Shown here: piece by piece, positions 33,982-48,810 of the stretch
Position numbering within the stretch: position 1 is the stretch's first letter
Layout: the number at the start of each line of letters is the position of its first letter
Source of the DNA: Mycteria americana
Lineage: Eukaryota > Chordata > Aves > Ciconiiformes > Ciconiidae
Length of the DNA stretch: 64,000 bases
NCBI RefSeq assembly: GCF_035582795.1
Contig: NC_134365.1
Coordinates: 135,497,077 to 135,561,076 of the forward strand
Direction: 5' to 3'
The notes under the pieces: generated by a model
Seen by the model: the letters and a program-made list of their open reading frames with translations, nothing else
What the model was told of the DNA's origin: nothing
Databases searched by the model: none
Position numbers and translations under genes: made by a program

Positions 33982-36900
33982 GTAGGGGATGAGTCTGCGG
34001 CCCCGCAAGGTGCCGGAGGACGGCGGCTCGCCCGCCCGCCTCCCTCAGCTGCCCCTGGTGCCGTCCCGTGCCCTCCCGCCCCGGGCCGGGGCTGCCGGAG
34101 CCCCACGGGGCGGCAGGCGAGGGTCGCTCCCCCGCCTGCCCAGCAGGTGCTGGCCGGCGCGGCGCTGAGGGGGCGGCGGCGGGAGGGTCCGGCCGCCATC
34201 TCGGGCCGGGCCTGGGGCCGCCGTGGGGCGCGGAGGGGGGGCGGCCCCGGCCCCGCGCAGGGATGAGGCGGGTTATGCTCGGCGGGGCTGCGGGAGTGCC
34301 GGCGCCGGAGGGAGCCGGCGGTTGGCGGCTCCTGGGGGGACGCAGAGCGGGTCTCGACCGAGGCCCCCGGCGTGCCCCTTCCCCCGCCGCCCGGTGCCGC
34401 CTTTGTGGTGCGGGAGGTGTTTGCCATGAGGTGGCTTTTGTGCGGCGGGTCGGGCTCGCCAGGCAGCCGCGTGTGCCGCCGCGATTTCCCCGACCGCCGG
34501 CGGTGCTGTCGGGGAGGGCGGCAGCTCGGTTTTGCCCCGAAGTGGAGAGCGGGGAGGGAGCGATTTATGAACCTCATTTTCAGCGGTGCCTGGGCCTGCC
34601 TGTGCCGGCTGGCCAACCCGGGCAGCAAACTGGTTGAGCTGGTATCGAGCGTGAACGCCTCACTCCGAGCCCTTGCATAGGCACGGCTCCTATTAAGGTC
34701 CCTCCTCGTTTCTTGGTGAACATAACTTTTAATTTCTGAGGGTGAAGAGGGTGTGTGTGAGATGTGGTGGAGGCTGCTGCACCGTATGGAGTTGCATGTG
34801 GCATGGGATCAAGTCCCCCAGCAGATGTTAGGGCCAAGGCTTGTTGTTGTGACCTTAGCTCTTGGCCTCACGTGTAGGTGTCAGGGTGTGTCTGGCTGCT
34901 CTTTCTTCACATGACCTCTCCCCGGTTCGATGTATGAGATGAGTGGTGATTAAGGTATTAGGCAGCTGCTCATTATACTTTTACCTTAATTATCTGATTT
35001 GGGGCCTTTGCTTTGTGGATGGCAAACCATCTAAACCTGGGGTGTAAGAGGGAATTAATTTTCCTCTTGTCCTAAGCCACTGTAGTTTCTAAAAGTAGCT
35101 TTACAATTGCTTTGGGAGATAAGGAAGTAGTATTATCCCAAATTTACGGAGTGGGAAGATGAATCCAAGTCTTTGACTTCTCTGAGGTAACGCTGTGTGA
35201 GGAGCCAAGGAGGGAGCCAGGACTGCCTGTTTGCTGTTCCTCGCCCTCCTTCTGTGCTCAGCAGTCACGGCTCCTGCTGTAAGCTGTTGCGGTTGAGCAG
35301 TCAAGCACTTCTAGGTCTTGGGTCTCCATTTTTTCATGTTTGACATGGAAGAGAAGGGATAAAAGCAATTAATGCTCAGAATTTATATTTGTGACTTTTT
35401 TTTTCCCCTCCTCTCTGAAGTGTAAGGAAGTCTGCCCAATATTCAGTTGCATTCTTCCCAGGCTTTTTTTCTTCTTATGTTTTCCTACTTTATACTTTCT
35501 AACTTCAGAGGCATATGTTGCAAAAAAGCTTCGCTTATTATGTAGACCAGGACATGGTTTATTTTTCACCCTGTATGAGATTGGGAGTCCATAGAAAAGG
35601 CAGCATGTGGTGTAATTAAAGATGATATCAAATGGGTCATGTGTTGTAGAGCATGGACAAGCACAGACAGATGTAATCACTTGTGGTCAAGCATCAACAT
35701 TTGAACACTAATGCCCAAGCACGGCACTATAGAGTGGTCTCAGCCAAATCTGTTATTTTATTTGATTTGGCTGATTAGAAGAGAATATACGATGTGGTGT
35801 AAAAGATTGTCTGTACATTTGTGGTGTGTTTTCAAGATAGCAGCGTGGATAGGATTTGGATCTGTTGCAGCAGAGAATGAGGCTTTTTTTTCTGGGACCC
35901 AATTTACTACTTTTGCAGCAATTGCAACAGCTACCAACACAAATCATTAACAGGGATGTGGAACTGATGTTCTCTTAATTCATGTGTTTGTATGTACATC
36001 TTGGTCCTGGAGTCCTCATCTTGTTCATAGCGATAGGAAGAATCTTACCTCCGTGTCCCAAAGTGAAGTGCTTCTTCCCACTGTGTTGCCCCAAGAAGGG
36101 GTGCTGCCCCAGCAACGGGCTGCCGCCACCGTCTGCCTTCCCAAATGTGGTAGTTCTCTGGTAGCATCCGAGTTTTGATCTCTAGGGTCCTCCAATGCTG
36201 AGGGTATTGCTAGGATGGCAGTGAAAGTGAGGTGCCAGATTTAGCGTGCACATCACTTCAGACTGTCTGCCCAGATAAAGCTGTAACATACGAGTCTGCA
36301 ATAAGGGAAGGTATTTGCATCTCCTGACTACTAGGGAAGAGACTATCTCTCAAGGGTTTATAAGTCTGCAAAAAGGAGCAAAATTCTGTGGCACAAGCAA
36401 ATAATATTTGCAGAGCTCAAGTGTTTCCCTTTGCCAAAAATCAAAGGCATGTGACAAACAATAGAGATGCTACAGCCTGAGAAGACATCGCAGGAATCTT
36501 TTTGTCAGGGAGAGCGTTAGGTGACCAAAATGTAGGTGTTCTTGCTGCTGCCATCTGTAGTAATGGTAATGACTAAAAGCATTTGAAGGACAAGCTGCTC
36601 AGTATTGAATCTCTCACCTTCCCTTTTGCTGCCCGGTGAAATTTGCTTAACATATGTTCTGAGAGATTGAAATACTGAACACTTTGGTTTTCAGAGCAAA
36701 ATACGTTTTTTCTTTTTCTAGAGAAGTTGGTCAGCCCTAAAAGGATTTAAGAAAAAATTATGTGTTGTGCCAACTTAGACTGTATATCACAAAAACAGTT
36801 TGTGTGAAAGCAATTCATGTGTGTATTTCTTTAAAAATACTGTGTGGGTTTTTCTTCTTGATAGCAGTGCTTTTCCAACTGATTTGTTACCAGCCAAAAT

Positions 36901-39900
36901 GATTTAAAGAAAGTATACTTATACTATTTTTGTACTATATTATTTTCTCTCATATATGGACATTCAAGGTTGTTTATCCCCAAGGTTAATTAATGTGCTG
37001 CCTTTCATGTGATGTTAACATTTGCAAGTATTGGTTTTAGTTCAGCGCAGTTTAATACACTACACCCTCTCAAGGTTATTTTTTTACAATTTAAAATATT
37101 GTAACACTGACAGACTTTGCCTCTGTCCTGTCATAAAAAAAAGTCAGATCCCTTTCCAACTAAGTTTCATTAAATTGCAGTGAAGGAAAATATCTTGCCT
37201 TTGGATTCCAAGACTGCAGAAATAAAAGGAAGGTATATTGCTTGAAATGCTCATGTTAGGGAAGTGAAGCATCTGAAGACTTCAGTGTTTGTAAGATGTT
37301 GTGTAGTGTCACATACCTCCATTTGCTTTGGTGGCTGGCATATCCATAGCAGTTGGAAAGGCATCAGGGATGCTTTTTTTTTTTAATATTAAGTAATTAT
37401 TTCTAGACATGCTAATTGAAGGAGCATGTACATATTTAATGTAAATGAAACTATATATCCTGCATGTTGGTATTGTATGAAGATTTATGTAGTAAGGCTT
37501 TTTTAATCTCATGAATAAATAAAATACAATTATAACTTTCTTGGTTATCGTTCTTTTAATGTGTGCAGAGCAAAACCGACAGGGGAAATGCTTCTAAAAT
37601 CTTATTCATATCTGTCATTCACTTACAAATGCATTTTAAGACTACAGAAAAGTAAGAGCAAGGCTTTTAATTCTGTTTAATTCTGGACTGTTCATGTGAT
37701 TACAAAAAAAAAAAAATCTTATTTCCTTCTTGTGTGTTGTTTCACCTCTGCTAGAAGGTCCCAGTGTCCATATTGCTGAGTAGCTTGTTTGCCTTTTCTC
37801 TGTTACACTTATCTTGACCACTCCTCTTGAAATCTGGTTTTTGCACCAACTCTCTGACAGGGCATTGCAGTTTTCAGCCCTTCATTTACAACTGGCTCAA
37901 GTTGTTGAGCAGATCCTAGAAGCAGTTAATTCTCAGTTTAAGTTCTGTATCCACTTCTGTGCTGTTTGTTTTTTAAAGTGGTGTTTGTATAGAATTTTTA
38001 TAAATAACTGGACCGTTCATGTTGGGGGGAAATAGAGCTGATCAGGAAACTAATGCAATTATGGGAATGCTAACTGCATTGAGTAACAACCAACTCAAGT
38101 TCTCTCCTCCCTGTTTCCATCTTCCTCTTTTAATTGTCTCTCACAGTTGTTCTCAGCCTGACAGCTTCAGGTTTTGTGAGGTCTGTGTATCTTTTAGGTC
38201 CTGTTTGATATAGTTACCTTTCAGGTGATGTATGTGTGACAGGTTATATACTCAGCTCTCGGTGTACTGTGGTACAGTGACTCGGGTCAGTAAGTATGTT
38301 AAATACACTTGCGTTACACACCCAAATTTAACTTTCCTGGGAATCTTTCCTACTGGCTGAGATGGAAAACCTGGATAATACGCCTAAATAATGGAAGGAG
38401 TAGTAATGCTGTAACTTAGCCAAGGTAATTGCAGTAATCAAAAGCAAAGTTCTTTCAGTACTGCAACAGGGTTTTTTTGAGCTGCATGGTTTGTGACGTT
38501 TAGATAATTTCGGAGTTCTTTTGCTGTGATTGCCTTGTGTTTGGTATTTCCATCACAACTTGATGTATTTCTGTGGTTGGAGGTAGTGCATGTAAGAACG
38601 TGGTATGTGTTAGTTTTCCCATTATACTTGTGTTCAAGCAGCTTGCCCAGTGAACTAGTGCCACTTAAGTCATATAGTGGTCTGCCGATCAAATGGACAA
38701 AAAAAGTGACTTGAAATCTTGGCTAACCACAGAGATATTTTACAGCATAGTATTACCCTGGACTGACTATAGGTAGGATATTTAGAAATACCTTTCACTG
38801 TGTTTTATCTCCACAATGATGATGTGTGGAGGTGTAAAGATAAGAGGTAAGTGGGTTTCACACAGTGGAAATCTATCTAACCGTTAAAATGAAAAAAAAA
38901 AATTGAAAGAAACTCGAGATTATTGTTATGTTGTTTAAAATACTGTAACACATCTGCCAGACTTTGTGTCTGTCATTCAAATAATTCACTTTTTTTTCCA
39001 CTTTTCTTCACTCCTATCATGAAACTATCAAGATCCTAAAACCCTACCACCCAGCACACTCTCCGCAGGTCTGAATGTTGTAAGGATCTTAGTAAAGTAC
39101 TTTTTGTTGCAGTTAAATAGTAACCAAAAGTTTCATATAGAATTACTTTTGCTTTTGAATTGTCTTGTGTGTCATGTGTATATATGTATACATAATGCAT
39201 ATACATTTCAGGCTTTCTGCAAATGTAATGAATTAATATATTAAAATGCCTGTTGGTCACATCTTAGTTTTCTTCTTCATTTTCTTTCTGTTAACTCTTA
39301 AGTGAATTATCCACAGTAGTTAAACTGTTCCTTAACTATTTAATATCTGTCTCCTCTGCAATACGAAGTCTTGTGAAGTATGCGCTTGTCTTCATTTACT
39401 GTATTATTTGTCTATATCATTTTTGCTTACTGAATGCCAGATCAAACTGTGGAAATGTTTTGCCCTAAATTCTGGGACATCAGTGTCTCTCTTGCACTTC
39501 AATATCTGGAGGTTTTTGCTACTGCTTTCATGTGTCTGTGTCTGTTTTCCTTTGATCAAGAGGAAGCTGATCATTCTTGTGGTATTAAGATGCTGCAGAC
39601 AAACGTCTACTTTGCCGAGATTTCTGTGATCTTGGCATAAACTTCAGTTACGTAGCAGGTAGGCACCTCTTTGCTTTTTAGCCACTTGTCAGTGAGAATG
39701 CCCAAAGCAGTGATGACTAGAAGAAGTATTCCTCATGTTGTGCAGGGTTTGCACAGTTGCATTGTGGTAGCTGTTTGCTTAGAAGTTACTTTGCTTTAAA
39801 CTGTGTGTTCCTCAGTGCGCCAAAGTTTGTTCTTTCACTGTGGTTTCATGTTATTTTTCTTGGCATAAATAAAGGTGCCAGTAGCAAACTTCTCTTATTA

Positions 39901-42342
39901 ATGCCTCACTTTTGTTAAGTTAATTCCTTTACAATATGGAAAGTGCAACTTTTTGTGTTCCAGTGTTATGCATATGTGCTTTTATTGATTGGGATAATTT
40001 GAGAAACATAGTGTTGAGCTGAATTTCTTGTAGCAATTTAACAGAAGAGATTGTTTCCCGTGCATCTTATAATATTTAACTTTTTTGAACTTTCTGTTTT
40101 CCATTACAAGAGTAAATGCATGTTTGGTGCGGTCTTGGGCATTCATATCCTTTTTCTGGTGTGCAAAAAATCTGGAAACTCTCCTTTTTCTGTACTTTGA
40201 TTACAGAAATAGATTAAATTGTTCAAGCTTTTGAAGTCAACCCCTTCACTAATAATTATATCTGATGTTCTGTAAAGTCATTCCTGTGTGCTTTCATTTT
40301 CCTTCCAAGAGGACCAGTCCACTGAATATGTTTTAACTTGGGTAGATACGGTGGGCATTTTAGTCTGAGATGCCTTCTGAGCTGGTCCTTCATGCCAGAG
40401 CTGGCTGCCTGTTGGTCCCATGTGCACATTGATGCATCTGCTTGCACAAAAAGAGAAATGGATTTTATGCCTTATAACCTTAGCATCATCATTGCTGCAT
40501 TGTGCATCCAACATTAAACAACCATTTTAGAAGAAGAAAGTATATAAAGCTTCATAAGTCTACTTTCCTTTGAGTAATTTCTTTTAGATATTCATTTTTC
40601 CTAGTAGTGATTTTAATAAATAACACGAGGCTCTAGAATTTATCACTTCTACCCGAGGCTTTGATAGGATGGAAAAGGATGTGTTGGATAAAAATACATG
40701 ATACCATGTATCAGTTTGTGGATGCCACTGTAAAAGCATCTCAAAAAATCTTCAAGAAAATAGTAGTAACACTAGTATATCTGATTGTTTTGTCTGTTTT
40801 AATGCCAGATGCTGGAGGACATATTGTGGTTTTGTTTCAATTAGGTAGGATCTGGAAGTATGCCTTACTTGGTTTAATCCATATGAATTACCAAATTACT
40901 TGTCTCATGCCAAGCAGAAGCTAGCAGAGCTCTTCTTTATTTCAGCAAAACATGCATGCAAATACTGCTAGTTTGCAATTACTTTTGGTTGTAGGCGTGG
41001 TGGAATACTGAAATTCTTAATGTGGCTTTCATAAAAAAAAAAAAGATCCAAATTTTCCTAAGGTGGTGCGGCATGCCTGGGTTTGTTAACTACAGGAACA
41101 GTGCTGACGGGCTCTTACCCTGCTCAGCGAGGGAGAGCACCGCTGCTTTTTCACCTGAGTAGTAAATCAGTGATAGTTTGAAGAATACCCCAGTCTGAAT
41201 AAACTAGCCTTGATTATTTAGTTAGAATGAACTTCAAATATGTAATTATACTGTAAGTAAAATAAACCTCACTTTGAAAAAACTCCAGTCATATGAAACA
41301 AAAATATTTTCTATACTGCTAAGGTGGCCATGTGGCAAATTGCACAAGAAAGGCCTTTCCTTTTGTCCCAGAAGGGAAAATAAGACAATACTGCAGTGTT
41401 TACCCACACATTGTTACTGTGATTTTACATATTTTAAGTAAGGGTTTCTAATTTCCCTTCCCTCAGGAGGGTGGTATCAACTAATCTGGTTCAGCTGGAC
41501 AGACAAGAGACTTGCTGGGGTGAGGTGGGAGGAGATCCTCATGATGGGATAGCCTGATAGAGTGTGCTTGTTGCCAGCTGAAGAGAAACTTTTGCCATTG
41601 GCATTGGATCTGCTTTGGGAAGTGCTTTCATTCTCTCATCACTGGCAACTCACCTGCTCTCGCCAGTAGTTTTCATTCCCTCATTTGTGTTGAACGTGGC
41701 ATCCATGTGTGTGTTTGTATAGACCCACTCTGCATCAGGGGAAAGAGATGTCAGGGAGAGGACTGGAAACATGCTGTTGAGGCTCTTAAAATGCTGATAA
41801 AAAATAAGCCAATTATGGCTTCCAAAATAAATGATGGATGGACTGGTTCTTCTTTCCCTGTCCTAAAGGGAAGAAGGAGTAGGACTTTACTTCTATCCTT
41901 AGTTTCTTGACTTTTAGTACTGTGCTTCAGCCACAGGGCATCTTTTCCCCATAAGCTTAATGGTCTATTAATAGATGTAAGTATTTCCATTATGTTTCCT
42001 GTGTTTAGTAGTGCTAAGTGCTGTGGTTGTAAGTAAACATGGCAATTTTAAACAGTCAAAGGAAGTGGTTTAATGGTGCAGTGAAATAAATGGGTGACCT
42101 TCCTTTGGCATAAATGGGTTTTTGATGAGGTTCTGGATGAGTATGCTGGATGCAGGGTTGTGGTCCAGGATGTGTTTCATGGCTCTTTGAGGCTGGGTGA
42201 TGGCACTGAATGAAAATGTTTGAGTGATGCATAGGGGAGAGATTGTTTAGAGAAAGTGTTCTGCAGAAAGGTTGGATTTTTGTAGCATTATCAAGTTATG
42301 GAACTGAAAGAAAACCTGAAACAGAAATAACTGCATAGATTA

Positions 42343-42411
42343 TTTGAGACATTTACAGATAACAGAAAGAGTTTGGGTTTTGAGGCATTTACAGATAACA
42401 GGAAGAGTTTG
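42343..42411 (+). repeat. 36-bp tandem duplication
   Basis: The copies begin tttgagacatttacagat (42343) and tttgaggcatttacagat (42379), and both continue with aacag(a/g)aagagtttg. They differ at about two positions. A short tail of cttataat repeats follows (about 42418-42445). Confidence 0.87.
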
Positions 42412-45400
42412 TTTTTCTTATAATCTTATAATACTTCTTATAATCTAAGGGTAGTTTTGCGTATTCCCCCCCTTGCTGTATGTTTTTCCTGGTTTGGGTT
42501 GTTTTTTTTTTCCCCTCTGAAGTTTTGTAATCTCTGTTCTTATACCTTAGTCACTACCTGTATCCAGTCTTCCTTTAAGTCTCATACTGCCAAAGGGTGT
42601 CTTAAAAAGAAGAGGTAGCCTGTCCTTGAATCTTAATATATTTAATCTGTGATGAAGTTGCTGAAATGATGCGTGAATGGAACTGAAAGTCATGTTACAC
42701 AGTACAAGCACATCCACTTTCAAATCCAGTTTTTGTCATGACTGGTCTGTTTGTAATGCTGAAGACAAACTGAAGACTGTAAAGGAAGTCTTCATGCAAC
42801 CAAGGTTCCTGGTGATGAATGCTCTCTAAAGCATAGTGACAAGCTTACAGGCCATGTAGCAACTCAAAAGGTGTTTAAAATAGCACAGTAATGCCCCTGG
42901 AAGACCACTGAATTCTCTGTTGATGTAAAACCCCTGCAATACATAGATCTTCTGTTGCCTGCTTGCTGATAATGGTGCTATCGATAAACTGACATCCTTT
43001 GTCATAACTAGGTTAACTCTTGAATTTTTATAAGATGGCTTTTATTTTTCTCTCTAATGGTGTTTTCTTCCTTCTCTATTATCTACTCACCCCTGCCAAC
43101 GAGGCCTTAAGGATGGCCACTTTAGTCAGAGCAACAGTATCTCCTTCACTGCTCTGTCTTCCCTGGTGGCTAGAAGAAGGCATTGAGGGTAGGGTGTAAG
43201 ATCACAGCAAGCATACAGTATGCTTCCTAGTGTCCCACAAATTACAGTTCCAGGAGCTAGAGATGTATCCAGAAGACTTGGATACATCTTACATCATACA
43301 TATACATATTGCCATGCTCTGGCCTGCTCCTCACTCCAGCTTTGTAATTGCACTCAATGCAGTAATTAATTCTTGTGCTCCAGCAGAGCTCACCCCATTC
43401 CATCCAGCCTTGGGAGCGGAGGGAGAGAAAAGCATGATGCCAAGGAGGAGGCTGGGCCCATCAGATGGGCTCTGGCAGGAATCTCACCAGCCCACCTGCC
43501 TTCTGCAGTGGGAGCCCAGAGGGCTAAAGTAGCTTTTAAATTTTTCTTGTGTTAGCTGCAGGGGAGGCAAGGAGACTGGGAAGAGGAAAAAGGTGGAAAG
43601 GAAAAGAAAATGCATTCCATGCTATTTAACCTCTGCTTCAGGCATTACTCTTCAGAAATGGAGAATCACCATATCAAAGAGCTCTTTGAAAATCAAAGGT
43701 AACAAAAAAACCAAATAGGCTGAGGAGTGTTTTCCTAGTCTTCACAGCAGCTATCTGTTAACACGTGTTGCAGTATGATATACTTCCTTAAGTTATAGAC
43801 TTGGAGAAGTAGAGGGGCAGAAGTCCTCAAGATGGTTTTCTAATGGGTATTTTACACTGAAAAGAATCCAGATATCTCCTGGAGATGCACGCATCTTGAG
43901 AAACTCTTATCAAAACTTCTATGATATAAGGCAGCACTTGGAAGATGTTATTTTTGTATTCTGACTTTCAGTCCCGATGGCCGAGAACTGCTGGAGCTGA
44001 TTCTGAGAAGCAGCATTTCAGGCTGATTATATTGTACAGTCCTTCATAAAATTGGACAGCTGAAAATCCCAAGAAAGAAAACTGTTAAAAGAATAGGGAA
44101 TAACTGTTCAGCAGCTAAAAGCTAGCTTTAACCCCAACTAGATTTGAATGCATTCAGCCCCCCCTTTTTGTTTCCAACTATATAACGTAGTCCATTACTT
44201 CATGCCTTGCCAGAATAAAGCCAATTTGTTCTTCTTAAGTGTCATTTGGTAAAAAGGTGGTTTCAGCATTGTCTGGCAGATGCTACGTACTCTCTTTAGG
44301 GAACAGTGAAATAAAAAGATATATGTATTTATGTGTAGGTAGAGCTTGAGTGACAACCATTGAGTATACAGTTTGGGGTCTTTGGGAATTGAATTTGATG
44401 TAGTTTACACAAACTTGTAAGGGATGATGGTGTCAGGTTTGTAGAGAGAAAACCTTTCAGTGTGCATCAGCTAGCACTGCTTTGATAAGGTGGTGCGGGG
44501 TTTGGCTCCTAGTTCTGGATTTACCCAAGCGCATTATATGGAAGTAATTTGCCCCTGAGTTTTCAAATGTTTCATCAAGCACAAGAATCTCTTCATCTTC
44601 TGGTGGTAGCTGACTTTCTCCTTTTGGTTCAGAAATGTTCAGTGCATCAGTAAAAAGGTACTAAAAGCAAAGACAAATATTTCTTTCTTACAGTTAGATA
44701 TTCCTTGCCTATGGACAGAAACAACACCAAAATGTTTGCTTGCTTGTTTGGGAGACCTTCATTTCAAATACTATTTGTGTTCTCATGTAAGAAGTTTGGA
44801 TGCTGAATTTTCTACTGGTTTTATGGGGGGTTTTTTGGTAGCATTAATCCTTCGCAGTGAGGTAGAGAAGGTGGGTATAGTTGGCTGTTTGTGTCAGTGT
44901 ACCTGTAATTTTCTTTGTCCCACTGCCTGCTACCCCAGGTGAATCCATTCCCCTTGCTGCTGTCAGTTCAGGCATAGAGGAAGGCCACCCTTCTTGTGTG
45001 TGCATAGACCTGCTCTTCCTTTTTCCAAGCTTTCCTCTTACGTGCACAGGAGGGGATATGACTTTTGCTGCAACTCTGACTCCTCCTCTTCCCTTCCAAA
45101 AGATTTACTGGCTTCTGTTACTTAAGCCAACTCAACCTACTCATCCCTCTCCTCTTTTCACTTGCTGTGGGTATGCAGGTTTTTCAAGCCCTGACTATCT
45201 TTTGATTTGTATCTACGTGTGAAACCATTCTGGAAGAGTGCGGGATTCCTGTACAAGTGCTGACTTTCAGCCTGGATGCGTGGTGATACGGGGTTCTGCA
45301 TACAGCAGAACTACTTTCTGTTGCCTATCAAACAAAAGCCTTTTCTTGTACAGGTGTGTCCTGAACTTTGATCTGACCACAGTTAGTCTGTGTCTAATCA

Positions 45401-48400
45401 GTCCTGGCAAAAGGAGCTCCGTAGTCAGCTGCCTTCTGCTGAGAACGCTACATCTGATGAACATATCTTTCCAGTGAGGCAAGGTTTGTGGACAGATAAC
45501 CTCTTTTTATTAGACCAACCAATTATAGTCCAAACAAGCAAGCTTGCTTGCCAGTCAATCGGGAGAAGAAGCAACTGCATCCTGGTTCATGACACATGGA
45601 AGTGGAGAGGAGAAAAGAACAGGAGAAGTGAATGCAGGAGCCTTAAGGCTCCCTTGGCAGCAGTGAGTTCCTACTCTTACAGAGGCATGGGATGTTGTGA
45701 CCCAGCCTTTCATATTGGGACACAGCACCTGTGATCTTTTACTTTGCTATAGGTGTGCTGCTGTATGGCAGCTGCCACTCAGAGTGGTTCTGTTCAACTT
45801 GGTGCAGGTTCTAGATAAGTGCTAGTCAAGAGGGAGGGAATAAAAGTTCAGATGTCTAATTTACTTTGAAAAATATTCCAGCGTGGTTTCTGGATTTGCA
45901 GGGTGAATGTTGCTATTACATTTCAAGAAGTATTGACTAGATGAAGTTAGACAAATCTCTTGGGATATAGAACAAAGTGTGGAATAAAAAACTGCTGCTG
46001 TTCTAGTATTACCATTGATGGATTTTGGTTTTTTGTGCTTATGTCCGAAACTACTGCAGTTCTTGTTCACTCTTCCCTAATGTAGCAACCCTGATCAGTA
46101 GGTTTATTAACTAAAGTTGTGATGGTGGAATTCCAGATTAGCAAAGGAAAGTAGAACTGGTATAAAAAAAAATTAAAAAAATAAAACTTTTGACATATCT
46201 TTCTTGTCAGTATGTTTTGGTCCAGTATACATACTTCCATGATTTTTAAAAGTAACTAAACCAAGAGAGAATCACTGACAAGTAGCATTCTTGTATGCAG
46301 TTTTCAGATTTCTTGTTGTAAATGCTGCAGCTAGCATATTTTTGAATGCACTCTCTCTCAATAATTGCTAAATATTTATCAATTTCACATCCAGTAAGTA
46401 CATTTAAGTAGGCAAGACTCTTGTTTTATATACTGCAGTTGATTTGTTACCTAGGTTTTTCACCTGTTTGCACTGTATAGTGAATGAAGAGATAAATGAC
46501 ACTACTGGTTAGCATCGATGAAAAACGTGATAAGGTCTCCACTTTCCTTGCTTTGAGAGCTTCCTTTGTCAAGGAAAAATGTCAGATGCAAGCTTGCTGA
46601 CTTCCTGGAAAAACTAAAAATGTCAGCCATAACGCTGTTAGCAAGTGTTGGATTTTTCATTCTGAATGTGGTGGGATTGATGGCACCAGACTGCAGGCAC
46701 ATCTGGAGCTAAACTGCAGCAGCCAAGCATGTTGCTGTGGCTCTTTTTGCATGGACTCTGCTGGTATAGGCTTCTACCATTTCTTTAGTAGAAAGGAATT
46801 TAACAGTGTCGAGTGTATTGTATCACTAAAGCAGTAGCAGCTTTGCTGTTTTTCTGTAAGATTTTTATGGAGGATTTTAGGGTTAGGAGAGCATAGAAGA
46901 GATCCTGCTGCCACCTACAGCATCACCAAATATCAGATCTATTCCTAGCACATACATGCTGTCCTTCAGTGTTTCAGGATTTAAGTTACTAAGATCGTTA
47001 GGAATATGTAATAGTTACCTGAAGAAACACCTTTTCTCTTGCTTAGCTGAGCTGTGCTTCTTGTTGGGACCCATAACTGGAACCCACTGTCAGGGCCTTA
47101 CATGCCAGAGGGCAAATTTTTTCAGCACATTTGAAGGGAAGGGAATATATGAGGCCATGTGCAACTGCTTAGTTCAGATAGAGCTTTCAGAATAATTATA
47201 AAACTGTTCTTGATATTTAGCCTCGTTTTATTCCTCTTGATGAAAAGTTCAGGGCAGTGTAAATAAAGAGGGGAAAAATTAAGGTCCTGTTTTGAGTGTT
47301 GTATAAAATATCCTTGAAGTTTTTTGCCTTTGAAAATAGTATATATTTTCATCTCCTATGCAGATTGCCTGCTAAGTATAGAGAAGTAGCAGCTCTTTTA
47401 ACACTTTGCTTGTAGCATGAGGGCACGTGTTTTATTAAAATGGTTGGCAGAACAGCAAATTGCAGACAGAAGGAGTGAAGTTTTTTGTGTACAGCACAGA
47501 CACATGTAGGAGATGGAAAGTTAATCCGAGCGGATACAGTAAGCTATTGAGAGAGGTGGAGATTTCCCTTACTACTTTCATGTCTCATCTTTTAAAATAT
47601 AGCTAGCTGAAAGGTGTGTAGTAGTTTCAGTAGACTGACAGGGTGAGAGTAGTAGACAAATGCGTGTGGGGAGGGGAGGTCTGCAAAAGCATTTTAAATT
47701 GTGTCCTCGTACATGTGTGGAGGCAGGGGGTAGACTACAGAGAGGTATATGTTGCCAGGGATAGTGCAAACAGTCCACTTTATTTTAGAAAGAGTTGGAA
47801 GTAATGGGTATGAAACTGTACTTTTTTTTTTGAGAAGCTCTAGAAGGAACATAAAGCTGAAGGTGTTTGCCTCCCTTGGAGTCCTGATTGCTTAGGGAAG
47901 GTAATAAGGGAAGAAACTTTAACCGCAGCAAAGGCGCATCTTGGGCTTGATTTCAGGGAGGTGAGGAGATGGGGTGTGTACAGTTAAAAGCTGGGATACT
48001 GAGCATCCATGTCTTGTGGATGGGCCTTATGTTGGGGAGACAGTATAAACAGCTGTGAGGCAGCATGGGGTTAACCTCGACTTGTTGAAATCATGGAAAG
48101 CTTTCCGTTTCAAAAAATATTAGTGTTCTTTTTATGCCTGTGTTAACACTACTTTACCATAAGTCTTAAATGATGACCAACGCAAACCACTGTTGAGGTA
48201 GCGTGCACAGCGTTGACAGCTTTGATGTCAGTAGTGAGAAAGGAATCCATTCACTCTTCATTTTTCTGGAGGAGCTTTTAGGTTCTTCTGAAAACAGACA
48301 AACACGATCTCTGCTTCAGATATACATGGGCAAGTTCTGGCAAATTGTTCAGTGATTTTTCTGTGCAGCTGCCTGTTCTCTGAAGAACAGTGTCAGTGAG

Positions 48401-48783
48401 GGGAAAATGGAGGGAAGCTCATGCTGATATTTTGTTATGGGGGAACTACAGAAATGGGAATGCTTATTTACACGTAGCATGTTCTTTTGTGTAGCTGATG
48501 CTACCAAGACATGACTGTAGTTACATATATGTAACCAATAATGAGCAATTGGTATTGTTTTCCCTAAGCCTTCTCATGATGCATTGATTTTTTTTTCTCC
48601 CAGCTTGAGTACTCTACTGTAAAAAATTGTTATTAGTTGAAGTCACTAACTTGTGACATTTGCTCTGATTTCCCTTTCTACTTAGCTTAGTGAGGTTTGA
48701 GTTTTGCAAGGAAGATACATTTGCTAATCAGTGACTGACTTGATCCCCTAGAAGGATATACAGCTTTTCAAATAGCTTGAATT

Positions 48784-48810
48784 AAAAAAAAAAAAGGGGG
48801 GGGGGGGAGG
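48784..48810 (+). repeat. Poly(A)-poly(G) homopolymer junction
   Basis: Twelve A directly followed by twelve G, then agg. Such tracts are length-variable and error-prone to sequence, so the exact length is uncertain. Confidence 0.9.

Larger units (their letters stand above)
33300..34640. promoter_or_regulatory. CpG island promoter
   Basis: Abrupt change from AT-rich DNA to very GC-rich sequence dense in CpG, including repeated gcggcg, ccgccg and gggcggg (Sp1-type) boxes and gcgcctgtgcgg- and gcgcaggcg-like NRF1-type sites. There is no TATA box at a sensible place. The island covers the candidate first exon of the next gene. GC content removes stop codons, so long artefactual frames appear on both strands (for example a 523-codon minus frame at 33057-34628). 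Confidence 0.9.

Noticed and set aside
33438-33992. Upstream-extended frame leading into the MAP7-like ATG, and other plus frames of 147-189 codons in the island
   Set aside because: They are open only because of base composition. The ATG at 33939 has the best context and the peptide upstream is low-complexity.
33057-34628. 523-codon open frame on the minus strand through the CpG island
   Set aside because: Very GC-rich DNA lacks stop codons; frames are open on both strands here, the translation is Pro/Arg/Ala/Gly-rich with no domain, and the plus strand carries a better exon with Kozak and donor.
43230-43532. 100-codon plus frame
   Set aside because: No domain, ordinary composition and overlapping frames; not supported by splice sites matching MAP7-family content.
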